DNA of 64,000 nucleotides from Phlebotomus papatasi (taxonomy: Eukaryota > Arthropoda > Insecta > Diptera > Psychodidae): the NCBI RefSeq assembly GCF_024763615.1, contig NC_077224.1, forward strand, positions 51,842,712 to 51,906,711, in the 5' to 3' direction. The notes under the pieces are model-generated. The model ran no database searches and was not told where the DNA came from. It saw only the letters and a program-made list of their open reading frames with translations. Made by a program: the position numbers and the translations under genes. This document shows, one piece after another, positions 10,522 through 23,700 of this stretch (the first letter of the stretch is position 1; every line of letters begins with the position of its first letter).

Positions 10522-13500
10522 TACTCATTCCTCTCGTTCAGTAATAACCTTCCCGATTTAAGAACTCTATGCGGTTGTGATTTTTACTTTTCCGATTCGA
10601 AGATATCAGAGAGAACTTACCTAAAAAACTGTTGGAATTTCGAACGTTTAAACCGACGAGTTACACAAAAATGAGCAAGTTCATGAAAAAGACAGTTATC
10701 TTAATAAATTGCAATTAAGACGTTCTGCCATCCTGAAACTCCACAAAAAATACACAAAAAATCATTTTTTGCAACAAACTTTGCAAACTGTTGTTGACAT
10801 TGTTGACGATTGAAGTGTCAAGAATATCGAAAATTCGAAATAGAAGAACAGCCTGCGCTAAAGCGGCGAATACGGGAACCTGCACTTTAGGCTTCAGGTA
10901 GATTGTCGAATAGGTTTGGCTTGGCTTTGGAGTGGCTTTGTTTCTTCGAAAGATTATTACTGAACGGAGCCACTAAGTACTTAATAAGAACTAATTTTAT
11001 TTATTTTGACAAACCTCCTACGCTCCTACTTAATAGTAAAAACGATGCCTTTAAATAGAATTGCACTAGTAAAACCTTACTTTTTGTTAGTTGGGATATT
11101 TTCCTCTTTTAAAGCAATAAAGAATTTTAAATTATGTCCGAAGGAATATACTAATTGACCAATAGCTTCAGGTTAACCACTAATATTTTTTTAAGTTCAA
11201 ATACCAGAAAGAGAAGTAGGGTTATTTGCCATACAATACAGAAAATTTGAAAAAAAAAGAAGATGCTCCTCTGAAGCTGAATAGAAAACATAAGTAAAAA
11301 TGATAAATGAATTTGTGATAAAAGGTGCGAAGATAGAAAATTTTCGAGGTGTCAAAACCGGAGAATCCCTATTGTTGTCAGTCCTTTCGGGACAGGTAAC
11401 CACCCAAAGTAGCAAGAAGATAGTTACAAGAAAATTGCCATAAGTATCGTCTCTCTGAGGATTCCATTTGTCGTATCTTATCCACTCTTTCTCCCATTTG
11501 GTGTGACATTCTACCGGAATCTTTTGTAGTGTCAATCAAAAATTCATAGAGAAAACATCATATTTACACCTGGTCATCGAGCTCCTGATGTTTTTCTTCC
11601 ACTGCTCATGAGAGCGAGATGGAACGATTCTGAAGATATAAATATTACCTGCAATAGATATGTGTTCAAAACATACAAATAAATTGAGATGTAACATGAA
11701 GAAAGTCGCTTAAGAGTTTCCTCTTTCTTCCTTATTCTCTTTTTTTTTCTGGGGGGCATCCAAAAAAACGGGAACTTTCCTGAGGATGGCAGGGTGCGAG
11801 TCATGAGGGTAATTTGTACTTATCCAATTTGGGTTTTGGCTTAAGTCTCATTTGTGGAAGTTGCTACTTCATCGCTCTTTTTTTTCCACCACCTCTCGGA
11901 AACTTTTTTTGTCAGCATCTTCCTTGCAAGACTCTTCCGAAGGGTTGAAGAAAAGGAAGAGATTCTGATTGACATTGCGTGTGAAAATTAATCAATTTTT
12001 AGAGGTTTCATGGTGAAATTTGTGGGGAGTGAGGGCTAAGAAAGGAGTCTATTGGGAAGGATTAATTATTTGAGTGAAAGTATCGTGTACAAAAGAGGGA
12101 TAAATTTTGATATCTTTATACACTATTTCTCTCACCTTTATGAGATCTTCCAGAAGATTGAATCTTCTCTATGACAAAATGTGGAATTTTTAGGCGAATC
12201 CCTCATTCCTCTCTCACTCTGAGTCCAAAAAAAAAAGAATTTAAAAAAAGTGAAATCCTCAGCAGAGGATGAAGAAATTCTTGAAAGACCATTCACAGGA
12301 TTAGGAGATGAAGATATTGAATCTTTTTACCTGAAAAAAAAGTGATGACAGAAATTCAATTTTCAATATTTTGCCTGACAATTTTTTCCACGATCAGTAT
12401 CCTCTTCTCATCTCTTATTCGGGATAACTTTGCTGGACGTTACATCTTTCTATCACATTGTCACAATTTTTTTTTGCCCTTCATCAAACAATATAAAGAG
12501 GGAATCATGGCAAAGATTCATAATTTCATTTATTGTTATGTCTCTCATGTCACTCATTTAGTTGTGAATCTCATCTACTGCCCTGGTGGACCTTATCTGG
12601 AACAGGAAAAGATCTTGTCTCTTTGACATCATTGTCCATGAATCCACTCACTTCTCACTTGTATTCACCTCAACGGAGTTCTTGGCTTTGTTATGAAAAT
12701 TGACACGTTTGTTATCCTTAATGGAATGTGGGACATAGGACAAAGGATGATACTGGTCCAGTTTTATTTCTCTCGGCTTCATCCTGACACGTCTCCTCTG
12801 ACGATCACTATACAGATGGGATTTTAATCCCAACTATAATTTAAAGTTTTCCAATTTTTTGAAATTTATCCTAAATTCCTTTTAACAACAATTTCTAACA
12901 TATTTGAGATTTCCACGCTTATGTTAACGGTTTTGCAAGCTTCACAAGTTAGCTAGATAATTGACGAATAGTCATAGGCCTACAACTTTTTTATTATGGA
13001 GTATAAAATCGATTTAGCAGAATGTGAGCAATGGTCACCTAAATACCGAAAACTTAAAATCGGTTTTGTCTAGGTTTTAGGCACTAATGTAAGTTGAAAT
13101 CAAAATTTTAAGTATGATAATGAACATTTTAGACATTAGATCCTACAAATAGAAAAAATAAAATTAGGGATTTGCCCAGACCCGCTTATAGGTGGTAAGA
13201 TCCTTAGTATGAGCCAGCTTAAAATGAACGAAAATTCGATTTGCACTAGTTTCGAGTTTGTGAATAAATTCAAAATAAACGCACATAAAATATTTAGGAT
13301 TTGAATTATTCACAGTTTTCATAAGAACATAGATAATTTGATGTTATTTGATTTTGATTTGAACATGGTTTTCTGTTTACTAAAGCTTATCATAGTGTCC
13401 ATATAATAAACTTCAAATACGTTTGGACTAAAGTTGACCATTATAGTCAACCAGTTGGTTACCATACTCTCTGAGTAGTCCGATTTTGCCCTCGTAATGA

Positions 13501-13539
13501 GAGTACTAAAAATAATATAAAGAAGGGGTAACAGTCAAA

Positions 13540-14695
13540 ATACCGAATAGGTCAAATTCCCGAAACGTTAAAATACCAAAAAATCTAAATCTTGAAAGCC
13601 AAAATCCCGAATGCCAAAACCCGAATGCTAAAATCCCGAATTCCAAAATCACAAAAAGCCAAAATCCCGAAAGGGGTCAAATTCTGAAAACGCCAAAATA
13701 TCAAAAAGCCTAAATCCTGAAGGCCAAAATCCCGAATGCCAAAATCCGAATGCCAAAGTCTCGAATGCCAAAATCACAAAAAGCCAAAATCCCGAAAGGG
13801 GTCAAATTCTCAAAACACCATAATACCAAAAAGCCTACATCCTGAAAGCCAAAATCCTGAATGCCAAAACCCGAATGCCAAAATCACAAAAAGCCAAAAT
13901 ACCGAATTGGTCAAATTCGTAAAACGTTAAAATACCAAAAAGCGTAAATCCTTAAAGCCAAAAAGCCGAATGCCAAAATCCCGAATGCCAAAATCCCGAA
14001 AAGCCAAAATCCCGAATGGGTCAAATTCCCGAAACATTAAAATACAAAGAAGCATAAATCCTGAAAGACAAAATCCTGAATGCCAAAACCAGATTGCCAA
14101 AAGCCGAATGCAAAGCCCGAATGTCTAAATCCCAAAAAGCCAAAATCCCGAATGGGTAGATTTCCGCAATCGTTAAAATACCAAAAAGCCATAATCCTTA
14201 AAAGCCAAAATCCCGATTGCCAAAATCTGAATATCAAAATTCCGAATGCCTAAATCCCGAAAAGCGAAAATCCCGAATGTGTAAAATTCCCGAATGCCGA
14301 AAAACCCGAATGCCCGGGTTTTTACCCGGGTGCCGTCAAAACCCGAATGCCAAAATACCGAATAGGTCAAATTCCCGAAACGTTAAAATATGAAAAAGTC
14401 TAAAACCTGAAAGCCAAAATTCCGTATCCCAAAATTTCGAATGCTAAATCTCAGAATGTCAAAATCCCGAAAAGCCAAAATCCCGAAAAGCCAAAATCCC
14501 GAAAGCCAAAGTCCCAAATGGGTTGAAATCCCGAAATCATTTCGGGATTTTGGGTATTCGGGATTTCAACCTAATCGTGATTTTGGTGTTCGGAATTTTG
14601 GCTTTCGGGATTTTAGCTTTCGGAATTCTGGCGTTCGAGATTTCGGATTCCGGCATTTTGGCTTTCGGGATTTTGACTTTCGGGATTTTGACCGG
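13540..14695. repeat. 1.15-kb minisatellite with higher-order period and a palindromic turning point, copy 2
   Basis: Basic unit ~15-16 bp: GCCAAAATCCCGAAT in the left part, its complement TTCGGGATTTTGGC to the right of about 14540. The left 0.85 kb also has a ~110-130-bp higher-order unit marked by GGTCAAATTCCCGAAACGTT and CCAAAAAGCCTAAATCCTGA, at about 13551, 13678, 13798, 13909, 14020, 14156 and 14365. The arms meet at TTGAAATCCCGAAATCATTT, where orientation flips. Open frames rich in FGILAFGIL or KSQNPESQ simply read the repeat. Confidence 0.85.
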
Positions 14696-16859
14696 GACCT
14701 GTCCCTTATGTGTTAAGTAAAATTTGGAAAATCTGTTATGCCGCTTTCAGTTCAGAGAAATTTCCTGAAATCAAAATTCACATCCCTTTGTTTCTCAAGC
14801 ACTTTGCATACGTCTATGTTATTCTTTCGAATTCAAAATTGAATTGGACTAAATTGAATTTGTTAAGGCGTTCAGAATAAGAAGAAGAAGAGTGCGAAAG
14901 AGTGGGATATTCATATGTAAAACTCTTGAGCAAGAAAGGGATGTGAATTTTGATGTCTTCGAAATTTCAGTTAAATTCTATATTCCACTCGCGTAGTCTT
15001 CTGAAAATTTGTTAATTTTGTCGCAAATATTGAAGAAGCATTGATGAATTTCGTTAATATATTCATTACTTTTAACAATTACATTATCTTACCTACAAAA
15101 GGGAGTTTATTGTTGTTTGTACGAATGGTATTGGACAATAATTTTCCGTGTCAATCAAATGTCAATTATTAAGTCATCCCAATTTCCATTCCAATATGTA
15201 ATAACTTTAAGACTGAAGCAAAACAATAAAATCAATCCCCAAATATACTTCGACCATTCAACTTTGGATGACTCTCGCTGGGAAATGTGATTGGATTGAT
15301 AGAAAAAAAAACGAATTTGAATATTCAATTTGAAATTTGATCAGTGAAATTTCTATAAACTTTTTTTTTGGGGTGGACCTTCCACTTCCTTTCTGCATTA
15401 ATCTCTGAAGTGGAAATCAATTGAATTTCCAATTAGGGCTGTTCTTGGGACTCTTTTCTTTACCATTCAAAGACATTTTAAAGCAGCTGACCAGTTATCT
15501 CAGGGAGACCTATTGACAACTTCTTCCGTTTGTGTCCTCAGGGTGAAATGCATATTTTCGAACGTGTAACTTAATACTTTGTGGTCAGTCTTGTGGGAAT
15601 GTCCTCAATGTCTGCCAATTATTCTGCGAGTACCTATATAGAGAAGAAAGGGTGAGAATTGTAGATGCAACCAAACAGATACTCTCCAGGGAAAATCCTC
15701 GCAAACCTAATTGAATTTTAAATGGTGGAAAAGTCAAATGAATCGTGAATTATGCATGAAGATATTGAATCTCTAACCCCTTTTTTTAACGTGCACAAAT
15801 AAATAAATTCGATACTCATCAAATCAGTGAAATAGAAAAACGACTTTTAGAGCCTCAAAAGGCCACAATTGTGTATGTAAAGAGCATAAATGAATGAGCT
15901 TGTAAAAGTACATCAACAATTTCATGCATTTTACTGAATCAGAACCCTCCCTTGTATTTTTTGCAAACATTTTTTAACCCCCACAAAAGGATTTTATAGA
16001 ATTTTAGAGGCTTTTCCAGAGTGATTATGCCACGAGATGATATTTTTCCTCATTGTTATTTTCCACTTACAATTCCTGAAAAGTTCCATCATGCTATTGA
16101 GATCCCGTTGAAAGCCAAATTGGGAAAATGTACCTCGGGAAAAAGGCGTCCATGGAAAAGCTAAATGGGAAAGTGGAAGAGTTAATTAATTGTCTGTTAC
16201 CATTTGACTTTCTCAAACACGAGACACATGAAGAATATGTGACATTTATCATTACCATAAGGCTCGTCCACGATGGTCAGTGTGTAAATGATTGCATTTG
16301 TTGTTGAACGAACATTTGTTGGATATAATTTTAGCAGATAATTGATTTTCATTTGTCAACCACACCCTTCCCCAAAATTTTCACCACAAAATCCCTCGAG
16401 GTCCAACCATTTTCCTGCCCTCATTTCCAAACTGGACACGCATGGTGAATATTGCATTGGTCATTCTCGCCCCCAAAATTTTCAGCGAAAAGTTTCAATA
16501 TTTGTGTATATGTGGAAATATCATAATTAAAAACCACTAGACCATCGACAGTTTTAAAATTTTAATTAGAACTTCGCACCAAAAGGTAAAATCGGTTATG
16601 TGCATAACATTAAAAAGGGTTGAGATGGTTGCTTTCAATCCAATTAACATTTTCAGGCACCTTATTTGACGACAGAATAGAATAATTATAGTGTAAAATT
16701 AATGTTTATTGAATTAAGCAAAACCGGCAAAAACCCAATTAAAAATATTTATGAGATATTATTTGGATTAAAAATAAACTGTAAAATTACATTACAAAGA
16801 GATAATGATATTGCAATGACTTTGCGGACTGTCCGAACTCGTAAATCAACTGCAATGTC

Positions 16860-17560
16860 TAGATAGTTAGTTAAAAAGGTTTTTGTTTCTTTTTATTATG
16901 TAAGCAAATGAGTTTTAAGGGTACATTAAAATAGTAGTAAATAAGAAAAATATCAGTAAGTGAACTTTTAGCAAAAATGTTTCAAATTATATTCCGTTAT
17001 TTCGTTTTTGGAGTGTATTTTGGTCCCAAAATTTTTTTTTAAAATAATTTTGGAGTGACGATCCATCCTTCATAGTCGATGCATGCTTCACTTATGTTAT
17101 GTACACAAAAAACAGCTGTAAGGGACAATTCGCGGAGTGCTCGAACTCGTAAGTTCGACCCATGCTCGATTACTCTACGGTTAGTGGATAAATTACCGAG
17201 TAGGCATTTAATCAAAATAAAATCATTTTCTGACAGGATAAAAATTTTGGACCCGTCACTGTTGACTGGATCCTTAAATTCTGTAATCATTGTTTGTATC
17301 ATTGCAAAATACCAAAGGAGTGGCAAAAAGCTCAAGTTATGGCAATTCCGAAGCCCGGAAAAGATATCAATGATCCGAGGAGCTACCACCCTATTTCTCT
17401 TTTGTGCCATCTCTTCAGAATTATTGAAATTATGCTGTTGAAAAGAGCATGTCGGATTTCATGTCAGCAAGTCCACTTGCCATTGACGTGGTCCGTTCTT
17501 GGGCAAGACATGCTTAATTTTTAGGCCTCAACATAATTAATAATAATAACCAAAGGATAT
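16860..17560 (+). pseudogene. Reverse transcriptase fragment of a non-LTR retrotransposon
   Basis: In frame from about 17255 to 17521 the plus strand reads ...FCNHCLYHCKIPKEWQKAQV, then MAIPKPGKDINDPRSYHPIS, then LLCHLFRIIEIMLLKRA. I-P-x-x-W-x-x-A-x-V-x-x-I-P-K-P-G-K...S-Y-x-P-I-S-L-L is the start of the reverse transcriptase domain of insect LINEs. Upstream is a pyrimidine-poor remnant without a clear endonuclease, and downstream the frame ends before the YxDD active site. A short, decayed piece; boundaries are approximate. Confidence 0.8.
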
Positions 17561-17879
17561 TACACCGATTAAAATATTTACGGCATACATTATACGAACT
17601 TCGGCAAAATAGTGCCAATCTGGCGCTAAAATTCGATAGATCGGCAGTATTTTGCTAAGAAATCGACATATTGGCACAATTAGGCCAAAATCGGCAGATC
17701 AACCTTGTGTTACTAGTGATCCAAAAATAAAAGTTTTCTACGGCCATCTGAAGTTATGTTTCTTTTCTTCCAAAAAGATCAGAAACATTATTTTTACTAA
17801 CTCCCAATTTTTAACCCTCTCGTTCTTAAAAGGTAAATTAAGTCAATATATATTAATATTTTTTGTAATGTGGTTTTTT

Positions 17880-18080
17880 GACTGGAGTACAGGCTTAGCC
17901 CAATTCCGAAACTCTTACATTTAAATAAAAAGAAGACGATTGCAATTCTTATGTAATCCCTTGTAGATAGTTTTTTCTTAATAAACTATCCTATTCAAAA
18001 AAATCCAATAAATTTTGTCTTCAAACAAATTAAAGTAGTTAAGTCATATAAGCAAACCTTAAGTCTGACCGTATAAATCT
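17880..18080. repeat. Dispersed AGTTAAGCC-type repeat, degraded copy
   Basis: Contains GGCTTAGCCCAATTCCGAAA and, 140 bp later, AGTAGTTAAGTCATATAAGC followed by AACCTTAAGTCTGACCG. These are the same two marker blocks, in the same order, as in the copies near 23.2 and 35.7 kb. Confidence 0.4.
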
Positions 18081-18415
18081 TCCAAAAATAAAGTTCAAAA
18101 TTTCAATCAGTTAATTTTTCTTTGCTTTAATCGATAGGGTTCTTGTAGGCTATCAATTGTAGTAATAATTGTAGGCTTGGTTTAATTTATTTCAGAAAAT
18201 ATTGATTTTTAAAAATTTTGCGATTTGCCACACCCTCTAGCACTCAGCAAGATTCTCCCGAGAGACCCAGGTCCACACGACTTTCTTCTCTAACATTCTA
18301 GACCGGACAGAGTCCTATGGCTCTACAACTTATAGGTACAGTGATAAAGGTCCGGGAGGCAATGACACCGCGGCGACTTAGAAACGGCCCAAGAAAGGTT
18401 TTTAACACTTCGTAG

Positions 18416-19188
18416 AACCCTAACTAAAAGTGTCACGGAAGGACCAAGTGGCAGCCGCTGCCACTTATCGAATTTTACATAATATTTTGATATTTTTAAT
18501 TACATTTTAACATTCGGAGCTTTAGTCAGTTCTTTTCTGGTGTCTGAATCAGAAATTTCATTTCTTTGGGTACTGTATCTAAAGATTTTTAACCATTCGA
18601 TGTTTTCATCTCTATCAGAATCATGGAGTCAGGGAAAGTGGTGTGCCTTTTAATACGGCAGCCTTTGAATTTTTAATTTTTCTCTTATTTTTCAAAGGAA
18701 AAATTCTACTTTATGAACAATAGTTAATACTATTAAATATTTTCTATTAACTTCGCTTAACAAAATGGATTTTTAGCTTTGGGAAATAAGAGAAAAATTG
18801 AAGCATTCTGATTTTGACGTATTTAAAGGTATGTCACTTTTCCCTATATTTCATCTCAATAATTAGCAAAAACACTTTCAATTTGTTCTTTTAGGGCTTT
18901 TATACACTAACAATCAAGAAAATTACATCTGTAGAACGTCAAACTGCCATATAAAATGCAAATGGCAGCAACTGCCACTTGGTCCTTCCGAGTGCAGTGT
19001 TTTGTTTTTGCAATATATTTACATTAATATTTAATTTTTATTAAAAATTTTATAACGAAAAAATAGCCAGATAAATTCTCCACACATTCAATCAGGCGTC
19101 CAGGCGAAATGATATATTCTTCACTATAAAAAATAACATTGAAAACTAAATTGGCAGCGGCTGCCACTAGGGTCCTTCCAAGTGTTAA
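18416..19188. mobile_element. ~770-bp element with GTGGCAGCCGCTGCCAC ends
   Basis: The left end has GGAAGGACCAAGTGGCAGCC then GCTGCCACTT. The right end read inward is TTAACACTTGGAAGGACCCT then AGTGGCAGCCGCTGCCAA. A third, inverted copy (TGGCAGCAACTGCCACTTGG) sits internally at about 18963-18982 next to CCTTCCGAGTG. Each end is itself a small hairpin. A palindromic MITE (18632-18844) is inserted inside. TTAA is present just outside the right end; the left flank is unclear. Confidence 0.6.
18632..18844. mobile_element. Nested palindromic element (GGGAAAGTG family)
   Basis: Left arm GGGAAAGTGGTGTGCCTTTT; right arm read inward GGGAAAAGTGACATACCTTT. TA follows the right end (18845-18846); the left is TC. 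The arms continue into complementary TTTTTCTCTTATTT / AAATAAGAGAAAAA. Sits within the 18416-19188 element. Confidence 0.6.
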
Positions 19189-21801
19189 TAGTAACTTTTA
19201 TAACACCCAGGATTTTTGCAAACATATACAATTTATTGGGACCAGGATTACACTCTGCTGTTACTCATTACATTATTTGAAGTTTCCTCCTGGGAAATTG
19301 CTGTTTTCGTTAAGATAGTAATTTAATAACTAAGTTTTTGTAGGGTTTAAGTGAGCTTAAATAATTTTAGTCAAGACTCCATTCCGCTGTCCCTTACCAT
19401 TTGGTCTGTAAGTTCGGTAACAGATATTTGATATTTATAAAAGTTAGTAATTTATTTCTCAGAAATATTATTCTTAACGATATTAGAAGTTGTTACATGC
19501 ATATAGCCAATGCATAACTTTAAAGTTCGATCAATTACACATGCTGTATTTTCTAAAGAGTTCGAGCAATAACAAATAACCTCAATTAATGTTTCCCATA
19601 ATAAGTGTTACTTTATTTAAATCAATTATGAAGTTTTTTTCACAACATTTTCCATCATTCTCATCGACGTTGCATGCTTGAGGATCCTTTCATTTATTTG
19701 ATACTAAAGCGAGAGGAGTAACTTTATGCACAATATTAAAAGTTTTTAATTTGCAAAAGCAAAAAGCAAATTTTACCTTTGAGCGCTGAAGCACAAAAAA
19801 AAGGCAAAGTAAAAACCAACCAAATGGAGATATAATTTGTGGTAAAAGTCCTTTTTAAGGGTGGATTATGATTTAAATAAAAATATTCACATACATCCAA
19901 CTCAAGGGGATGGTTAAGTGAGGGTGTTATGTGTTAGACCCCGCAGCCCTCTTGAGTTACGTGGGGGCGAGTTAACCACAATTGATGTGTCGTCCTACTC
20001 ACCCATCAGCTAAAGTGTATAAATAATATGGGAAATAATTTATGATACTTGTTCTCATAGCGTTGGAAGACGCACCAAAAGAGGCGGAATGTTTCCAAAT
20101 AGGACAATTATTTCATATTTTGACCCCTAGTTCACGTTTGCCTATCTAATTGAATTTTTATTGATATTTCATGGTAATTTATGTGCTCTACCTTCTGTGT
20201 TCTTAACAGTCAGGAGACAAGAAGTGCTTAAATTATTTGCAGACACTCCGTCGACGAGGGGAAGAAACCTTGTAATTACAAATAAGACATCAATCCATTA
20301 CTAACACAATGACTTTATGCTCGGCTGTGGAACTTGTTGTGGAACATATACCGCCGTGAAGATTAGTGAAAAATTGTATTATGACAGCGAAACCGTTAAA
20401 GTAATTTGAAGACAAATTTCAAGTTAATTAATCATGAAACCCTAACGCTTTTCTTTCACTTCTTAATCATGCCTGCTTTTGAGAGTAGGGGGATTCTTGT
20501 GGGATCCTTCCACTTGAGTGGATAGTATGTGTGGAAATTTCCGCATCACAAACCACCACTCAACATCACGTAATTCTTATCTCATCCATCCTCCTGGAAT
20601 GGCAAGATGCCAAAGAGGGTGTAAATAGCATTAGAGAGGGGTGGAAAGTGTAAAAGCCACCCCCGTATAAATCCTCAATCAATGATAGCAACATGATTTC
20701 CGAATTATGTCTTCCACTCCCCCAAAAATTTCTATTTCCACATCATATCACTCCCCGGGAAAAATTCAATTGTGGCAATTTTCCCGGGGATGAAGAAACA
20801 TCTGCAAAATAATAATCAAACGATAAATCATAAAATGAAATGCTTTAGTCAGTCGCACACTTCTTGACCCTTCACCCAGCGCACAGAAAAGTGGACTAAA
20901 TTGCAGTGAAGAGGTTATAGCAATGGGATGATGATGTGATCAAAAAATCCCATATTCCATCCCTCGAACTCTGTATTAACTTGTAATATGGCACAAATAT
21001 TGCGACTATTGCTTCATGTCATCCATTTCGGCAGCATAACATGCCAAATCCCATGTTGAGTTGGCAAATAAACACCCATGTTAGGGGATGACTCCCCGAG
21101 ATCTTCCAGTTGCCAACCCTCCCCCATTGTGGCTGGAAAATAGGAGGAAAATGGTGGAGAAAACTCAATGTTAATGGAGGAGACAAGATGAAAATGGTGA
21201 AATGCCACCCTTTTGTTCACAAACTCTGTCTTCTCTATTGTATACCCTTGAGGGGGTTATGTTTTCCGTCTATGAGATTGAGCTCTGGAGGGCAACCATA
21301 TAAGATTATCTCCAAGTGGTGGAACAATTAGAAAATGTATAACAATAGAAATCACTGTAATTAATTATTCTGTTGTCTACCGTCCTACCTCTTCCCCAAT
21401 TGTTCTACTTTTGATTGTCTTAGAGAAGAGGCAACCTAGACATGTTTAATTACAAGACTACTAACTGAAGTAGAAACATGAAACGGATCTCAAAGTTTAG
21501 ATATTATCTATGCGACTTAAAAAAAAAACAAATACCTTTATAAAAATACTAAATATTGTGTGAAAAGATGTTTTTTTTAATACTTTAGAAAAATATTTAT
21601 TATTGCAGGTGAAGTTAGTAGAAATTAACCTAAACAGTAACAAAGAAAGCAATATTACTATCAGAACTACTTACTTGATTGGTAGATCATTAAAACACTA
21701 CAGTTAACATTTAAAAAACTTATTGAATAGTTTGTGCAAAATTGTCAAAAATCCTTTAAACATTTAAAAAATATTAAAATTTAAATTAAAAAATGGAATT
21801 A

Positions 21802-22013
21802 GGGTAAAATGGGGTAATTCAGAATCATGACTATTTTGGAATTTTGATTTTTTCATCGTTTTAAATGGTCAAAAAGAAAAAGGAAATCACAAATCAGTAC
21901 AAGACTTTACATTCGAGATTCGTCGTTGTTTTTTTCTCCTTTTATCATCTAAAACTGTTAGGAAGTCTCAAAGTTCCAAATTAGACATGATTCCAAATTA
22001 CCCATTATGCCTG
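21802..22013. mobile_element. TA-flanked palindromic element (GGGTAAAATGGGGTAATTC family)
   Basis: Left arm GGGTAAAATGGGGTAATTCA then GAATCATGACTATTTTGGAA. The right arm holds TCCAAATTAGACATGATTCC followed by AAATTACCCATTATGCC, a diverged complement. TA precedes the left end (21800-21801). Same family as 1872-2305. Confidence 0.6.
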
Positions 22014-22525
22014 ATATGTAAAAATTAAAAAAAAAAAAATATTAGTTATTATTAGCAGCTCAGTAAAACACTTCCATTTTAGTTAAAATTTTAATTCTAC
22101 CATCGTTTTAAGAGTTTTATTTTAAGTATTTTTATTAGGAATATGTGAATATAATTGATCAGTAACTTAACAGTTTGGTTAGCAAAAAATTTACATATCA
22201 AAAATTTCTTTAAAATTTTCTTTAGACTTTAAATATCAAAATTCATAATTTTCTCGTCGATAAGAATATTTTACTACTTTTAAGTGATGAATACTGGTCA
22301 TACGCGTTTTTACTTCTTTACCTAATTTAGTTTTTACTAATTATTTTTACTTCAAATAGCCAAAAAAATATTCTGCAGCTTTTCTTATCCATTTTTAAAA
22401 TTACTAATTTTACGATTTAAATTGTTTCTAAATATAAATTGACACTGTCTTATCCAGGGGGTAAATAGGTCAGCAACTTGCGGTTCACTTTGGGCATTGA
22501 TCAGAGAGACACTGGAGACTGAGTA

Positions 22526-22728
22526 GGGGGAAGTGAGGTATCTTTGAATGTGGGGCCCCTAGGATTTAGGATTAGGATTTTTCATTTACTTTTAAATAAA
22601 ATTGAGCCCTATCGTGATATAATTTAGCTGCAGAAACAAATTCAGAAGGTAAATTACTTACTGATATGGCTCAGTTACACTTGAACATAGGAGAAATATC
22701 CCAATTTCAAAGGTGCCCCACTTCCCCC
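22526..22728. mobile_element. TA-flanked element (GGGGGAAGTG..GGTRCC family), copy 1
   Basis: Left arm GGGGGAAGTGAGGTATCTTT; right arm read inward GGGGGAAGTGGGGCACCTTT. TA at 22524-22525 and 22729-22730. Interior AT-rich with TAATTTAGCTGCAGAAACAA, matched at 58720 (TAATTTAGCTCTACAAAGGA). Non-coding. Confidence 0.7.
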
Positions 22729-23146
22729 TACGTGATCAGCACGATCTGCCGATTTGCCACTTACGCTTCATTCGTTGGCCATACTTAGTCAACCATATTT
22801 TTTATCTATTTTATTTATTTTTTTATTGTTTTATAAAGGTTATATTTTGATTTTTAATTTTCAAAATTAAAAAAAAAATAGATGGAAAAGCATAACAGTT
22901 TCGAGGGGTACTCGAAATCGCAAGAAAAAAGCTCTCCGTAACTTATGTTTTCGCATGCTTTTTTAGTGTATATCGGTTTATTACCGATTAAATTGATTAA
23001 TAAATAAGAAAACCATTCCAAAAAAGAAAATTGTTTAAGAATGATACATTTTAGAAAATTTTGACATACAGAATAAGCATATATGCTTGTTACTTCGCCT
23101 ACGGGCAAAAAAGTAAATTCGATAAAGGTACTTACGAGTACTTTAA

Positions 23147-23360
23147 GCGGTCATCAGACTAACTAGTTCCCGACCTAGTTCCCGAAGGTCTTACAATCCT
23201 CAATAGCGAGCAATTTTATTGCTTTTTGAGAGTCTAACAGGTCACTTATCTTCAGTAATCCAATCGTAAGTTAAATTTCTCCAAAAAACAAATCTTGATT
23301 GATAAAAAATTATAGCAGTTAAGCCATATGGCTAAGCCTTAGGTCTGAAGCCTGTATTAC
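23147..23360. repeat. Dispersed AGTTAAGCCATATGGC repeat
   Basis: AAGCGGTCATCAGACTAACT, CCCGAAGGTCTTACAATCC and, at the right, GCAGTTAAGCCATATGGCTA then AGCCTTAGGTCTGAAGCC. The copy near 35.7-36.04 kb has the same blocks in the same order twice over. No open frame. Confidence 0.5.
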
Positions 23361-23389
23361 CGATTCACTACTGATTAAGTCCGATGTAG

Positions 23390-23700
23390 CCGAGTTGGAA
23401 ATTTCAAGGCCTTTCAAAAAAAAGCTAAATTGCAACAAATCAGTTGAGAAATAGGCCCTTCAAAGTGTTGAAACTATGACCTGCGAAAATTCGATATCGA
23501 AATATTTTCGATTATAGGTATCTCTATGCTAAATATTCATTCATCTGGACTACATATAAAATATATTCGAAAATGAACAAAAAACTCTATGTGGCGTTTT
23601 CGAAATAAACCAAAAATTACGGTTTTGGAGTGGTAGGAGAGAGGACAGGAAATCGATATCTCACCGCTTGTGCTCTAGGTCGGTAACAAATTGAAAAAGG
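23390..23700 (-). repeat. ~320-bp dispersed repeat, copy inverted relative to 27160-27530
   Basis: Reverse complement of 27160-27530 with many mismatches. Shared landmarks: GGAAATTTCAAGG, AATAGGCCCTTCAAAGTG, AAAATTCGATATCGAAAT, ATATTCGAAAATGAA, TTTTCGAAATAAACCAAAAA and GAAATCGATATCTC. No coding potential found. Part of it (CCAACCGATTT..., GGTCTTGAAATTTTCAA) is also visible at 24360-24420. Confidence 0.6.

Noticed and set aside
14037..14720. Frames with FGILAFGILAFGIL or KSQNPESQNP repeats, at first sight repetitive proteins
   Set aside because: They are direct readings of the 15-17-bp TTCGGGATTTTGG minisatellite; equivalent frames exist on both strands and in all clusters.
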